In this document: positions 11,340 to 23,284 of the stretch, piece after piece | Layout: the number at the start of each line of letters is the position of its first letter | Numbering within the stretch: the first letter of the stretch is position 1 | Assembly: GCA_029204225.1 (NCBI GenBank) | Contig: CM055100.1 | Location: 31,260,149 to 31,324,148, forward strand | Origin: Diphasiastrum complanatum | Lineage: Eukaryota; Streptophyta; Lycopodiopsida; Lycopodiales; Lycopodiaceae | Direction: 5' to 3' | DNA length: 64,000 bases | The notes under the pieces: generated by a model | Databases searched by the model: none | What the model was told of the DNA's origin: nothing | The model's input: the letters and a program-made list of their open reading frames with translations, nothing else | Translations under genes and position numbers: made by a program

Positions 11340-12130
11340 ACTGCTATTAGGCAACACCTCAATGCTCCGGGAAGGATCAGCATTATCACGTGCGCAAGTA
11401 GTTAATTAATGTTGCCTTATCGAAAGAAACGCGGAAATCAAACAAGCTCGAAACCTTGTATTACGATTTGCGCTCTTGATGAAGCTCCAAGAAGGATCAA
11501 CGGTATAATGTGAACACGAAAGTCGTTGATTCTTGCCTAATGAACAAATATGGGAGTCAAACAAGCTCGAAAACTTGGATTGCGATTTGCTGCTTTGATA
11601 CAGCTCCAGGAACACGAAAGGCCGTTGATTCTAACCTTACATGAGCAAACATGGCAATCAAACAAGCTCGAAAACTTACTACGAATTGCTGTCTTGATGG
11701 AGCTCCAGGAAACGTCGAAAGAAGTTATAGTGTCAAAACAGAAGTAGTTGAATCTTTGCCTAACTAAATACAGAAAGAGCAAAAAATGCTCAACAACCTA
11801 TATTACGAATCCACGTCTTGTTGAAGCTCCAGAAAGGATCTAAATCAAGATTACGGTCTCAACACGAAAGGCATTAAAATCAATACAGAAACACGAGAGT
11901 CAAACAAGCTCAACAACGTCACAAAAGTCGTTGAATCTTTGCCTAAATCACTACAGAAACACGAGAGTAAAAAAATCTCAACAACTTATATTACGAATCG
12001 ACGTCTTGCTGAAGCTCCAGAAAGGATATAAATCAAGATTACGGTCTCAACACGAAAGGCATTGAAGTCCTCGCTTAATACATCGAGACGATGAAGAAAC
12101 ATGGCAGTCAAGCCAGATTGAAATCTTCTA
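11340..12130 (-). repeat. Degenerate ~70-130 bp tandem repeats upstream of the F-box/kelch gene
   Basis: About six or seven diverged units. Each carries CAAACAAGCTC(G/A)A, then an ATTACGAATT/ATTACGATTTG-like segment, TCTTGATGAAGCTCCAGGAAGGAT, CACGAAAG and GTTGA(T/A)TCTTGCCTAA. CAAGCTC occurs at about 11443, 11562, 11663, 11905 and, weaker, 11789 and 11974. GCTCCA(G/A)GAA occurs near 11485, 11606, 11702, 11827 and 12013, with GCTCCGGGAAGG near 11354. The array lies just upstream of the gene, in its leader or promoter. Confidence 0.75.
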
Positions 12131-13319
12131 ATCTTTTTCATCACACTACACATTGCCCCCAGCTCACGAAGCAAAATAATGATATCTGTACCTGATCATC
12201 GGAATCCTTGATCTCGCCCTATGGCAAAAACGTCGATCCATCGCGCAGATCACGAGCATTTCTGTATCGGCAGGGGCATAGAATCTAGATACAGTAGTCA
12301 TCCATCCATAGATGTCGACGACGAGGATAATGATCTAAATATAATATTATTAAAATATATATATCTATATATAAATATATTTTAGAAAGAGAGTGTAATG
12401 CTGGTGTTAACTAAGTCTAGAACCCAATGTCAATCATATAGCCTAGTCTTTGCCCACACACATCAATCTTATTTTTTTACCTCACACACACATTTCAAAT
12501 TTCATTTTCCCTCTCCCTCTCTCTCTCTCTCTCTCCTCCCCCCCCCCCCTCTCTCTTTCTCTCTCTCTCTATGGATCACGAGCAGCAGGCAAGTTTCTAT
12601 CGGGAGCAGCAGACGGGTCTCTCTCTCTCTCACCCTTGCTTCCTTTTCTCTCTTTCTTCTGCATTCTCCTCCTCCTAGAGAAAATCGCAAGCGCCAACCC
12701 ACCCTCACCATTGCGCTCTTCTGCTTTCTGTCACCCTCCCTGCTGATTTTATTGCCTTTTTAAACTCGCAATATAATTTTGTTTGAACTGATCTGCTTCT
12801 TCTGCCATTTTGTATTCTGTAAAATATGTGATATAAGAGCGGTTGTAGATACTAAGCGAAATTTATAGCACGTTGGCGCATTGAGCACCGGGATGATGCC
12901 ATGTCTACCATCACTATGTTGCAAATCATTTTGTTATGAGATTTGATTGGTGTGAATGAATTAGCTGCTGCAAAGAAAAATTAGTGAGATTTTATTTGCG
13001 CTTCTTTCAATGTTGATCAAATATTCACTTTTCTTCGATTGATTTGAATTGAAGCTTGGAAAGGGCTTTGCCGAGACGGCCGAGGAGAAAGATAGTGAGG
13101 ACAGGGGATCCAAAGAACTAACTTCATGCCTTTCCAGAAGGTTCAAATTTATGGGTTGAAGTCTACCTAAAATGGATAGACACAGAGCTGCCCTACAGCT
13201 ATTGCAGCCTGCCCTTCCGTAAGCTCGCTAATGGAGTAAAACGGCTGTTGAGAATATGATAAAATGCTTTTGTCCGGGGATCAGAACAAGAATTCAACCT
13301 ACTGTTTCGCGTGAACTAG
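12131..13319. other. Upstream/intergenic stretch with AT-rich and pyrimidine-rich tracts
   Basis: 12336-12384 is almost pure A/T (TATATATATCTATATAT). At about 12505-12575 there are (CT)n blocks around a C run, and pyrimidine-rich sequence continues to about 12680. A CT-rich leader downstream of a TATA-like tract is a common look of plant transcription starts, so a divergent plus-strand transcript is possible. The frames there (12398-12763) are low-complexity Ser/Leu/Phe and not credible proteins. Nothing was recognised at 12770-13319. Confidence 0.35.
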
Positions 13320-13520
13320 AAGGAACCCACTATATTCCTCTGCATACAGTGAGTAGGAGGTAATGTATTGTTGCTCAATGTCGTTGTTAAGGCAGTACTC
13401 CTTAAATTCAGTGGAGATATATTCTCCCCCGTTGTTGGATCTTAGTGCTTTGATTCGTTTGCCAGTTTGATTTTCTGCATGTGAACTCGAAGGGAAGGTC
13501 TCTCCTAAAATCTTAAAGGC
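13320..13520 (-). pseudogene. Ty1/copia integrase core fragment
   Basis: The minus-strand translation contains NQTGKRIKALRSNNGGEYIS, then TEFKEYCLNNDIEQQYIT. This is the copia integrase core segment around the second catalytic residue; the family has RSDNGGEY, here RSNNGGEY, so the catalytic aspartate is changed to Asn. The fragment is short and broken on both sides. Confidence 0.75.
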
Positions 13521-13845
13521 CAGTAGACTTATTGATTAATCATTCACATAAAACTACTCTTGAATCAACTTAAATGAAATAAAATTAGACTTGAAAACAA
13601 TGGATCACATAAATTCATTCACATACAGCAGAAGCACTGAGGGGTCAAGAATCCCCCCCCCCCTCCCCTGAAGGATAATTCTTTTCATTATGAAAAACCA
13701 ATTGGCCTATGACAATTACATATACATTGGATTCCAAAAAGGGTCTCAAAAATAGGAACATAAACTTAGTTCCTTTCAATGGACTTAATTCTCAAACCTA
13801 GCTTATCAGAAGCATAAGATTTTCTTCATAAATCTTAATTCTTTC
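13521..13845. other. No gene; poly-C tract
   Basis: Unrecognised sequence with a run of C at about 13651-13665. Confidence 0.3.
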
Positions 13846-13976
13846 GACATGCAATCATGAAGGATCATAGAAACTTGACATGCAATCATGATTGATCATA
13901 GAAACTTGACATGCAATCATGATGGGTCATAGAAACTTGACATGCAATCATGATTGATCATAGAATCTTGACATGT
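13846..13976. repeat. 31-bp tandem repeat, four units
   Basis: GACATGCAATCATGA begins at 13846, 13877, 13908 and 13939, with a last partial unit at 13970: an exact 31-base period. Units differ at a few positions (AAGG, ATTG and ATGG before the following GATCATA or GTCATA). Each holds ATCATGAT- and TGATCA-like palindromic words. A looser repeat of TTACATGCAAG follows at about 13995 and 14025. Confidence 0.9.
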
Positions 13977-14309
13977 AAAAAGAGCAAGTTACAGTTACAT
14001 GCAAGGGCAAATAAACAAACTGTAGTTACATGCAAGTGCAATCATCAGAGAAATGCACGCATGCAAAAGTTTCAAAGATCATAACACATATATGCAACCA
14101 ATTTTGGGGTTGTTTGGTAGTGGAAATCTTGCATCAAGGTCATAAGATCATTTTGGACAGTTCATAACCTGTAGAAGGCCGAGTTTGGGGAAGAACGAGC
14201 TTTGTTTCATAATTAATTGGTTTCTGGATTTTTGGTAGCAGTAGTGGGCCAATTAGAGGAATGGCCAAGACTAGATTATGGTGCACATACTCCAAGAATG
14301 GATATGCAG

Positions 14310-14312
<3 letters not shown>

Positions 14313-14403
<91 letters not shown>
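14313..14403. repeat. (GA)n microsatellite
   Basis: About 45 uninterrupted GA units. The Arg/Glu and Ser/Leu frames across it are artefacts of the dinucleotide. Confidence 0.97.
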
Positions 14404-14407
<4 letters not shown>

Positions 14408-14949
14408 CCAAGAGGATTTGAGCTTCAAACTGAAACCAATGCGCCTCTGAACTTGATCTTAGTGCAACCAACAACAATAGTTCCAAGAAGGACGTCACAG
14501 AAAAAGCAAATCCTCAGCCACAGGACCATATCCTAATGTGAGGGAAGAAGGACGACAATACCATAAGATCCGCAATTGGGTATAGAAGGCACAAGCTGAG
14601 AAAGCTGCACAAGCAAGAGAAACCCTTGCAGAATCTCACATTACTGAAGAACCAACACCCCTAACGAGCTCACCATTGCGCAAATGGATCAAAACGATTG
14701 TTTGGATCATCATGAACTACCCCCTTCCACATGGAGGAGCCTGAGGTTCCACATACAAGAGTGCTCACAAGTTTGCTATCTAGCCATGTGAACTTATCCC
14801 TCGGAGAGTTACTATGGATTGCACTTCAAGCCAAGAGCATCCTAGCCGAATGGGCAAAAACGGGACCAGAACCAGAATCAACAACACAAGAGCTCTTATA
14901 TTGTGTGGGCTATGAAGGAACCAACAATGTCCTCCAAGTGGGAGCAGCA
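14404..14949 (+). pseudogene. Probable Ty3/gypsy gag-protease linker remnant
   Basis: Plus-strand frames here (14731-14955: MEEPEVPHTRVLTSLLSSHV, AKSILAEWAKTG) lead in the right orientation into the retropepsin fragment that follows. I do not recognise them on their own. Assignment to the same element is by position only. Confidence 0.35.
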
Positions 14950-15262
14950 TGGTAAAGTGAACAACATAACATTACGTTGCCAATCAAGCACAAGAGATAC
15001 GAGGACGAAGCTACGGTAGTAAATGGAGGATCGAGTGTCAACTTGATCTCCACTAATTTGTATAAGAAATGGGGTTTGCAAGGGTTGAAGCCAACAAGAT
15101 TCGCCATCAACTAGCAGATCAATCTTGTGTAAAACCAAAAGATATGGTTGAAGACATTCTGGTAAAGATAGCGGCAATGCAATTTGTAATCACTTTCCTG
15201 GTGATGGAAATCCTAGAATCCCCTTCCGCTGTTGGATGTATTTCTACTCCGCTAAGTGGCTA
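14950..15262 (+). pseudogene. Ty3/gypsy aspartic protease (retropepsin) remnant
   Basis: Translation gives ATVVNGGSSVNLISTNLYKK, then WGLQGLKPTRFAIN; after a frame change it gives LADQSCVKPKDMVEDILVKI and MQFVITFLVMEILESPSA. This matches plant gypsy retropepsins, in which the active site reads D(S/G)GS followed by VN(I/L)(M/I)S. Here the catalytic Asp position is Asn (VNGGS), and the frame is broken between the active site and the flap region. It is inactive. Confidence 0.7.
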
Positions 15263-15380
15263 GGTCTACAGAAGAGGTTAGTGTGTAGTATAGTGGTAGA
15301 CCGGTCGTCCACCTTCTAAGATCTACAAAGCTTTAAAAATTGTGAAATGAAAAGGAGCGCCAAGGCTTTTGGTGCTTGAA

Positions 15381-16240
15381 ATAAAATAGTCTACATTACA
15401 CAACAGAGGTACACCTACAATATGTTAGTCAGATAGAATTCGATTAACTGCAAGTTAACTCTCTCACCAATGGAACTAGGTCTCAAATTGTCAAAGGACC
15501 AGTGTCCTCAAAGCAACAGATGCGTGAGTATCCTTATCATTCTATTATAGGATCTCTTATGTATGCCATGATCTGTACCAGGCTAAACATAGCTTTTGCA
15601 ATTAGCTCTCTCAGTCAATTTATGACTATAACCCTAGTGTAACACATTGGAAGGCTCTTATCAGAGTCATGAGATATCTTTGAGCTACTATGGACTTTTG
15701 CATTTGTTATGGAGCAGTTGGCAACGACAAACTCAATCTACTCAGTGGTTACACAGATGCAAGTTGGGCATGAGATGTAGACACTCATAAATCCACTTTC
15801 AAATTTACATTTTTCCTCAACAATGGTCCAATTTCTTGGAACAATGGCAATCAATCTTCGATAACTCTATCTTCCACTGAATCAAAGTATATTGTAGCCT
15901 CTCAAGCTACAAAGGAAGCAATTTGGTTGAGGAACTTACTCTCAGATATTAGTCTAAATCAATTTGCTCTGACATTATTATTTTGTGATAATCAAAGTGC
16001 CATTGCCTTGTCAGCCAACCCTAGGTTTCATTCTAGGAGTAAGCACATTGAACTTAAGTATCATTTTGTCAGAAGCAACCTGAATCACGATGAATTGCAT
16101 TGGTAGCTTCTGATTTTTGAAAAAAATCATGCGCATATGGCTTGCATGAGTTGGTTTCATATTGAGTATACTTATTCTATGCATAAGTAATGTGGCTGGC
16201 TGCCCTACAAATGTGCTGACTACCTCGCTGATGGTCTTTG
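15381..16240 (+). pseudogene. Ty1/copia RT C-terminus and RNase H remnant
   Basis: It begins with the YITQQRYTYNMLVR-like RT tail. RNase H follows: GYTDASWA, a stop, then STFKFTFFLNNGPISWNNGN, SSTESKYIVASQATKEAIWL, FCDNQSAIALSANPRFHSRS, KHIELKYHFVR. It ends near 16230 with an ADYLADG-like equivalent of the copia ADIFTK tail. The RNase H part is almost in one frame, with a stop after GYTDASWA, so decay is moderate. Same lineage as the RT pieces at 1596 and 26790. Confidence 0.85.
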
Positions 16241-18294
<2,054 letters not shown>

Positions 18295-18320
18295 CCATTT
18301 AGTGTTGGGGGCTAAATGGC

Positions 18321-18530
18321 AAGTTATCCTTGGATAAGGGATACCCTTAGAATTAAGGATAGGTGCCTTGGAATAAGGGCAAACAAGTGACTATACCTTG
18401 GTCGGAGGTATGGAATCAAGTTACCCTTGGATAACCCTTAGGATTAAGGGTGTGTGCCTTTAGATTAAGGTACTGGTGTCCTTGGATAATGGCAGGTAGG
18501 TGTCTATGCCTTGGTCGGAGATATGGAACC
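18321..18530 (+). repeat. Two ~97-110 bp diverged direct repeats
   Basis: Each unit has AAGTTAYCCTTGGATAA, a TTAGRATTAAGG word, a TGCCTT segment and ends with CCTTGGTCGGAGRTATGGAA. Units start at 18321 and 18418. Confidence 0.75.
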
Positions 18531-18904
18531 TAGTGAGGTGTTACAAAGTTATTACCACGGGTGTTTTGGCTATTTTTCTAAACCTTGGGCCTCAATCTTG
18601 AGCCATATCACTATATTGGTCTTGGACCAAAGTATACAAGCACAACTTGGGCAATGGGACCTAGTAGGAGGCACCCTTCCAAGGTGTCCATTGAGTTTCC
18701 AACTCCCACAAGAAAGGCATTCAAAGAGTCATCGGTTATGGAAGAAGTCTCTTGACCTTCCATAAGCCTATGAAGGGTCTTTAACTCCCCTATTACCATC
18801 TATATGAGGGGAGGAGGGTGCCCATAGGGAGGGTGAGAGATCTCTTTTGTTTGTTATGCTTATGCTCTAGTGTGGCTACTAGTGTATAGAGCGTTTTTTT
18901 GTGT

Positions 18905-19064
18905 GTAGTATGCTTAGGGTTTGGATCTTGCTTATGGTATGGGACATAAGTAGGGTTTGGATCTTGAGTATGCTATGGTTTGTGGTAGTATGCCTAGGTT
19001 TTGGATCTTCCTTATGGCATGAGACATAAGTAGGGTTTGGATCTTGAGTATGTTATGGTTCGTG
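18905..19064 (+). repeat. 80-bp tandem repeat, two units
   Basis: Units start at 18905 and 18985 with GTAGTATGCYTAGG, and a third start (GTGGTATGCTTG) occurs at 19065. Inside each unit the phrase AGGGTTTGGATCTTG, or a close variant, occurs twice about 43 bases apart, so the 80-base unit is itself an older duplication. Confidence 0.9.
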
Positions 19065-19200
19065 GTGGTATGCTTGTGATTAGTTATTGATTAGCAAGGG
19101 GGTGCTAGATTAGCCAAGTTGCAAGATTGCATGTGCTAACTAGCTATGGTTTGGTGGTGAATACTTGAGGCCACTTGTTATCTACCTTTGTGATTAAGAT

Positions 19201-21845
19201 TAGGAACACAGGTGGAGGAGAGATCCATGGAGGCTTGAAGATCCTTACTTGCAAGTGGAGGCATCCTAGCTTGGAGTTGGGGAGCATCTTGAGTTTTTTC
19301 CATTTTGAAGAATGATGTTTGCATTGAAAAAGGATTTAAACATAGAAGATTGTTTAAATTGGAAGCTAATATTGCTTTTGAGAATGTGAACTTGGCAAAG
19401 GAGGAGATCACTCAAGTGGAGATCTTGGCAAAGTGTGATCTTGTTAACATTGAGGAGGAGCATCAAAAGGAGGAAGATCTTGAGGATCAGCCTCAACCTC
19501 AAAGCATGAGAGCTCCAAGGAGGTCCTCAATGACAAAGGCCGAGTCATCAAATTGCATGCAAATTATCCATTCAAGTGTGCATCTTGCAAGGGTGGAGAG
19601 CATTGGAGAGTCTACTATTTTTTAATACTTTTTGGATAGTATTAGTAGACATAAAGTAAATTGTTTCATATCTTTAATATTCTTGGTGCTTAGTACTTTG
19701 TATGCCAAGACAATGAAATTAGATGCTTTCAAATCTATATTTGTTGTTGACAAAGCAATTTTATTGGATAACTATTTTTTTTAATAGTTTGAATAGAGTC
19801 ATTAAGTTGAAACATCATTTGTTTTGGAAATATTTGTGTCCACATGCTTTGTGCATGATCATTCCAATGTAAGGACCAAAGATTATCCTACTTCAATGAT
19901 AGGAATAATGGTAATGTTTTGCTCTTCAAGTAGAGATTGTAGAATCTACGTGTTTTCCACCAAAGAAGTCGTCAATGGTGGAAATGTGATCTTTCAAGAG
20001 TGGAAGATTTGTGAACTTGAAGAAGCACCTTTGGACCAACACCTTATTCAATTCATTGATGGTTTGGAGTCAAGTCAAGTGGAGAGCAACCTCAAGGCCC
20101 AAGGACTCCAAGAAGAACCTTGAGTATCAAGATGGAGCCATCAGGGCTCAATCATATGGATCAAGCAAGGCAAGTTGTCGTTGGCAACATTACGTATGCA
20201 CTTAATAGTTTAATTGATGTATCTTCAAGCGCAAAAAATGCCTTTGAATCCATGGCTTGGCATGATGTATAGTTTTTGAAGTGTGCTACATATATATAGA
20301 CACATTTGTGAAACATCTTGTAAGCGATCCTTAAGAGGTGGTGAAAGATCCTTCATGGACCTCAGTCTCTATTGGAGTCTCAAAAGTTCCTTGTTTGTAG
20401 CTAGATTTTTAGACACTTCTAAAAGCATTCATTCATCTAGCAAGAGAGTTGTAAATAGATCAAGCTAAATTTGAGGAGTGAAGAATTGCCAAAAATTGGC
20501 AAATCTAGCTTGATCAAAAATCATGTAGAATCATGTATAATGTAGATAAGTGGGTCCCACACATGTGAGGCCATGGAGACACATGGGAAACCTATCCTAG
20601 TGGAGGTTAGATCAAGTCTATAGAGTAGGTCAAGTCAATTTGGTACTGATTCCTAGATTATAGGACCTAAATCCTAGATTTGTGGTAGAAATTGACCAAC
20701 TAGCCACCTACTTGACATGACTCTAGGAATGAGGCTAGGGTTGCAAATTAGGGCAATAAGCCAAGTTAGCTTCCTTGTTACATGCTGGAAATTCACCTAA
20801 CTTTACAAAGGAAGTCATTTTTGCTATATATTCCATCTCTCCATAGTGAGAAGATACATTATTTTTGGAGCTCATTGACAATCTCGAGCTACTCCACTAT
20901 GTACAGTGTGATTTTGTGATCCAAATGCAAACAAGTTGATTTCTACTTCATTCTCAGTCTATAGGCTATGCATACAGTAGGCTGTGGTTCACACATGTGG
21001 ACTCGAATTTCAATTTATGATCAATGCTTCGATTGTTCTTGCTTGTTGTTTGTCAAACTGCCAATCTAATCAACTTTTTGTGTCTAGTTCTTTGATAGAT
21101 TGTTAAGCAAGCATCCAATCACCCTTGTGGATCTTTCTAAAATCCATTTATGGTCCTAAAATACAGTACTTTCACAAACTGCTTTAATAATGGCTAATTT
21201 CAGTATGGATTGAGCAATACATAATAAAAAATGTAATCTATGAACCACTTCAATGATAGAAAGAGGTTCTTAGAAACCACTTTGAATTTCTGCACATTCT
21301 ATACAACATTCCCAAAGACATTATGTACAATATGCAAGCATAGTTGATGTGCACATAATATGTACTGCTCATTCCGACATCATTATCTGAGTAGCAAGGG
21401 AGTAGAGGGCACTAGGATTTTGGCATTGGTTGATTAGTACTAATCTAAGAATATTGGGATTTATATCTAGCCTTTTCAAGAAAATTGTTTACAGTTTAGA
21501 AAACGTTCCACATGACATTTCCGAAAACATTCCATAATGACGTGTCCTATGACATTTTGTGACAACATTCTGTACAACATTTCGTCCAATAACAACATTG
21601 TGGAGACACAATGTAGAAAAGCCTAGCACAATTGTAATATAAAGACCAGGGATCTCCTGAAGGGAGAATTGACACTTTTGTATAATGCCACGGTGTTCAA
21701 GGTTTGGAACAATTGTCCCACAGCTCTACTTGCACAACTCATTTTCAAGGTAATCCATCTTGTTCTCGTCATGGACAAGAAATTCAATTTGTATAGCTGC
21801 ATATTGATTTATGTTATCATCTCATGCATGCATGGGGTGAATTTA
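19201..21845. other. No gene recognised; probable retroelement internal/LTR debris
   Basis: Plus-strand frames at 19305-19625 (106 residues, charged, EEEHQKEEDLEDQPQ) and 19824-20123 have no recognised domain. An imperfect hairpin lies at 20458-20515 (15-base arms, 14 pairing, with TTGCCAA/TTGGCAA inside). GCTATATATTCC near 20832 resembles an LTR TATA box followed by CATCTCTCC. 21500-21610 is rich in ACAACATT words. Confidence 0.3.
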
Positions 21846-22078
21846 CATAGATGTTAAGTGAAGCCACATCCAAAATAGATAGGGTTAGGATGAAAACAAG
21901 GCTGAATATGATGTCGTAGTGAAGACTTGACTCCATTTTGAATCACGACATTCCTCTCATAGATGTTGGTGAAGCCACATCCAAAATAGATAACGGTTAG
22001 GATGAATACAAGGCAAAATATGATGTTGCAGTGAAGGTTTGTTATTACTTGACTGTTTTGAATCATGACATTTCTCTG
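21846..22078. repeat. 111-bp tandem duplication
   Basis: CATAGATGTT followed by GTGAAGCCACATCCAAAATAG occurs from 21846 and again from 21957, and both units end in TTTTGAATCAYGACATTYCTCT. The second unit has a small internal insertion near GGTTTGTTATTACTTGACTG. Confidence 0.9.
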
Positions 22079-23185
22079 TGATAGCCAATTCTCACAAAGG
22101 TCTAGGAATTTTCTAGATCGTGTTCAACATAAACTGGGGTGCCAAGGGGCTTGTGGTCACCGAGGACAAGCTGCAAACCTTGTCATCCTCTGTTGCCAAG
22201 TCTAATGTTTTCGCCATGACCCACTTTTTTTTTTCAAACATTGTTGTAGCCTCAATTGCAAGTATTGATCCTACTTTGTTTCTCACCAGCAGGAAGAGAG
22301 AGCTCCTTAGCATACTGGCGGGAGATAAACAACAAAGTTATTACATTGGAATGAGCTTAGACAACAAAGGATTCTGTAAATTCTTCATGGCAAAGAAAAT
22401 ATATTGGTGGGGTGTGTATATATATATATAGTGCTGAAACTTTTTTTTTTTATAATAAAATATTGAGATAATAACTTCAGATCCAAAAACTCGCAACTGC
22501 AATGTATATGTACTCTTTGAGTTGGTTCTGGATGTATGCATGACCATATTCTGCTTTTATTTCATAAACATTTTTTAAAGGTTACTCCAACTAAGTGGAT
22601 TCTTACAATTTTCTTTTTTAGAAAACTTCTTAGCTTTCTTTGAAGTTTATTTTTTTTAAGCATGAGCATGGATTTGAGTGACACAAAAAGCAATATTGTT
22701 CCATTTTTAAAGCTCTTCGCATCGATTATATGCATGACTAGTGTTATAATACTTCCATAATTTTGTTCAAAACTAGAGCATTTAGACCTCTTACAACAAT
22801 CATTTCTTTTCTTCATCTTTAAATATCTTTTCCATATGGACTCAGATTGAGATCACACAAAAAAGCAAAGTTTCTCAACTTTATGAGATTTGCCTAAAAA
22901 TTATATGGTTGTCCATATTAGGACACTTTCTACTTTTAGCACAAAATATGGAATTACACTTGTCACTACACTATTTTCTTTTCTTCCAACTTGAATATCT
23001 TCTTTATATAAAAATCAACATTCATTGATGTCCTATCAAAGGAAATTCATATTATGAAAAAAAAAGTTTGCGCTGCTTCTGGGGGTGTTGCGGCCAAGGA
23101 TTATGGGGCAAATTTATGAGCATGGCTATGGCATCACAACTAGGATGTGCTTTTTTGCACTGCTACGAACTAGAGTGTAAAAAAT

Positions 23186-23188
<3 letters not shown>
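22079..23188. other. No gene recognised
   Basis: A 103-residue plus frame at 22120-22431 overlaps a 66-residue minus frame; neither shows a known domain. The rest is AT-rich with T runs. A run of TATATA near 22420 is a short microsatellite. Confidence 0.3.

Positions 23189-23281
<93 letters not shown>
23189..23281. repeat. Compound (GT)n(GA)n microsatellite
   Basis: About 28 GT units (23189-23244) run straight into about 18 GA units. Its GA end is the boundary of the duplicated CIP7-like segment that follows. Confidence 0.97.

Positions 23282-23284
<3 letters not shown>

Larger units (their letters stand above)
18295..19200 (+). mobile_element. Probable LTR with internal tandem repeats
   Basis: An 8-base inverted repeat (CCATTTAG/CTAAATGG, 18295-18302 and 18312-18319) surrounds TGTTGGGGG at 18303, a typical LTR start. 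Two diverged ~97-base units follow (18321 and 18418, each starting AAGTTAYCCTTGGATAA and ending in CCTTGGTCGGAG). Then come CTATATGAGGGG near 18801 as a possible TATA element and two 80-base units at 18905-19064. The other LTR was not found, so the call is tentative. Confidence 0.45.

Noticed and set aside
18303-18311. TGTTGGGGG plus CTAAATGG read as a polypurine tract and LTR of the gypsy piece at 14950
   Set aside because: The intervening copia RNase H and the lack of any RT or integrase mean the two cannot be joined into one element from sequence alone.
19305-20123. Two charged plus frames as possible genes
   Set aside because: No domain, stops between them, and the position is downstream of an LTR-like region. 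Better seen as element leader or gag debris, but not provable.
22120-22431. 103-residue plus frame
   Set aside because: A matching-length minus frame overlaps it and no family is recognisable.
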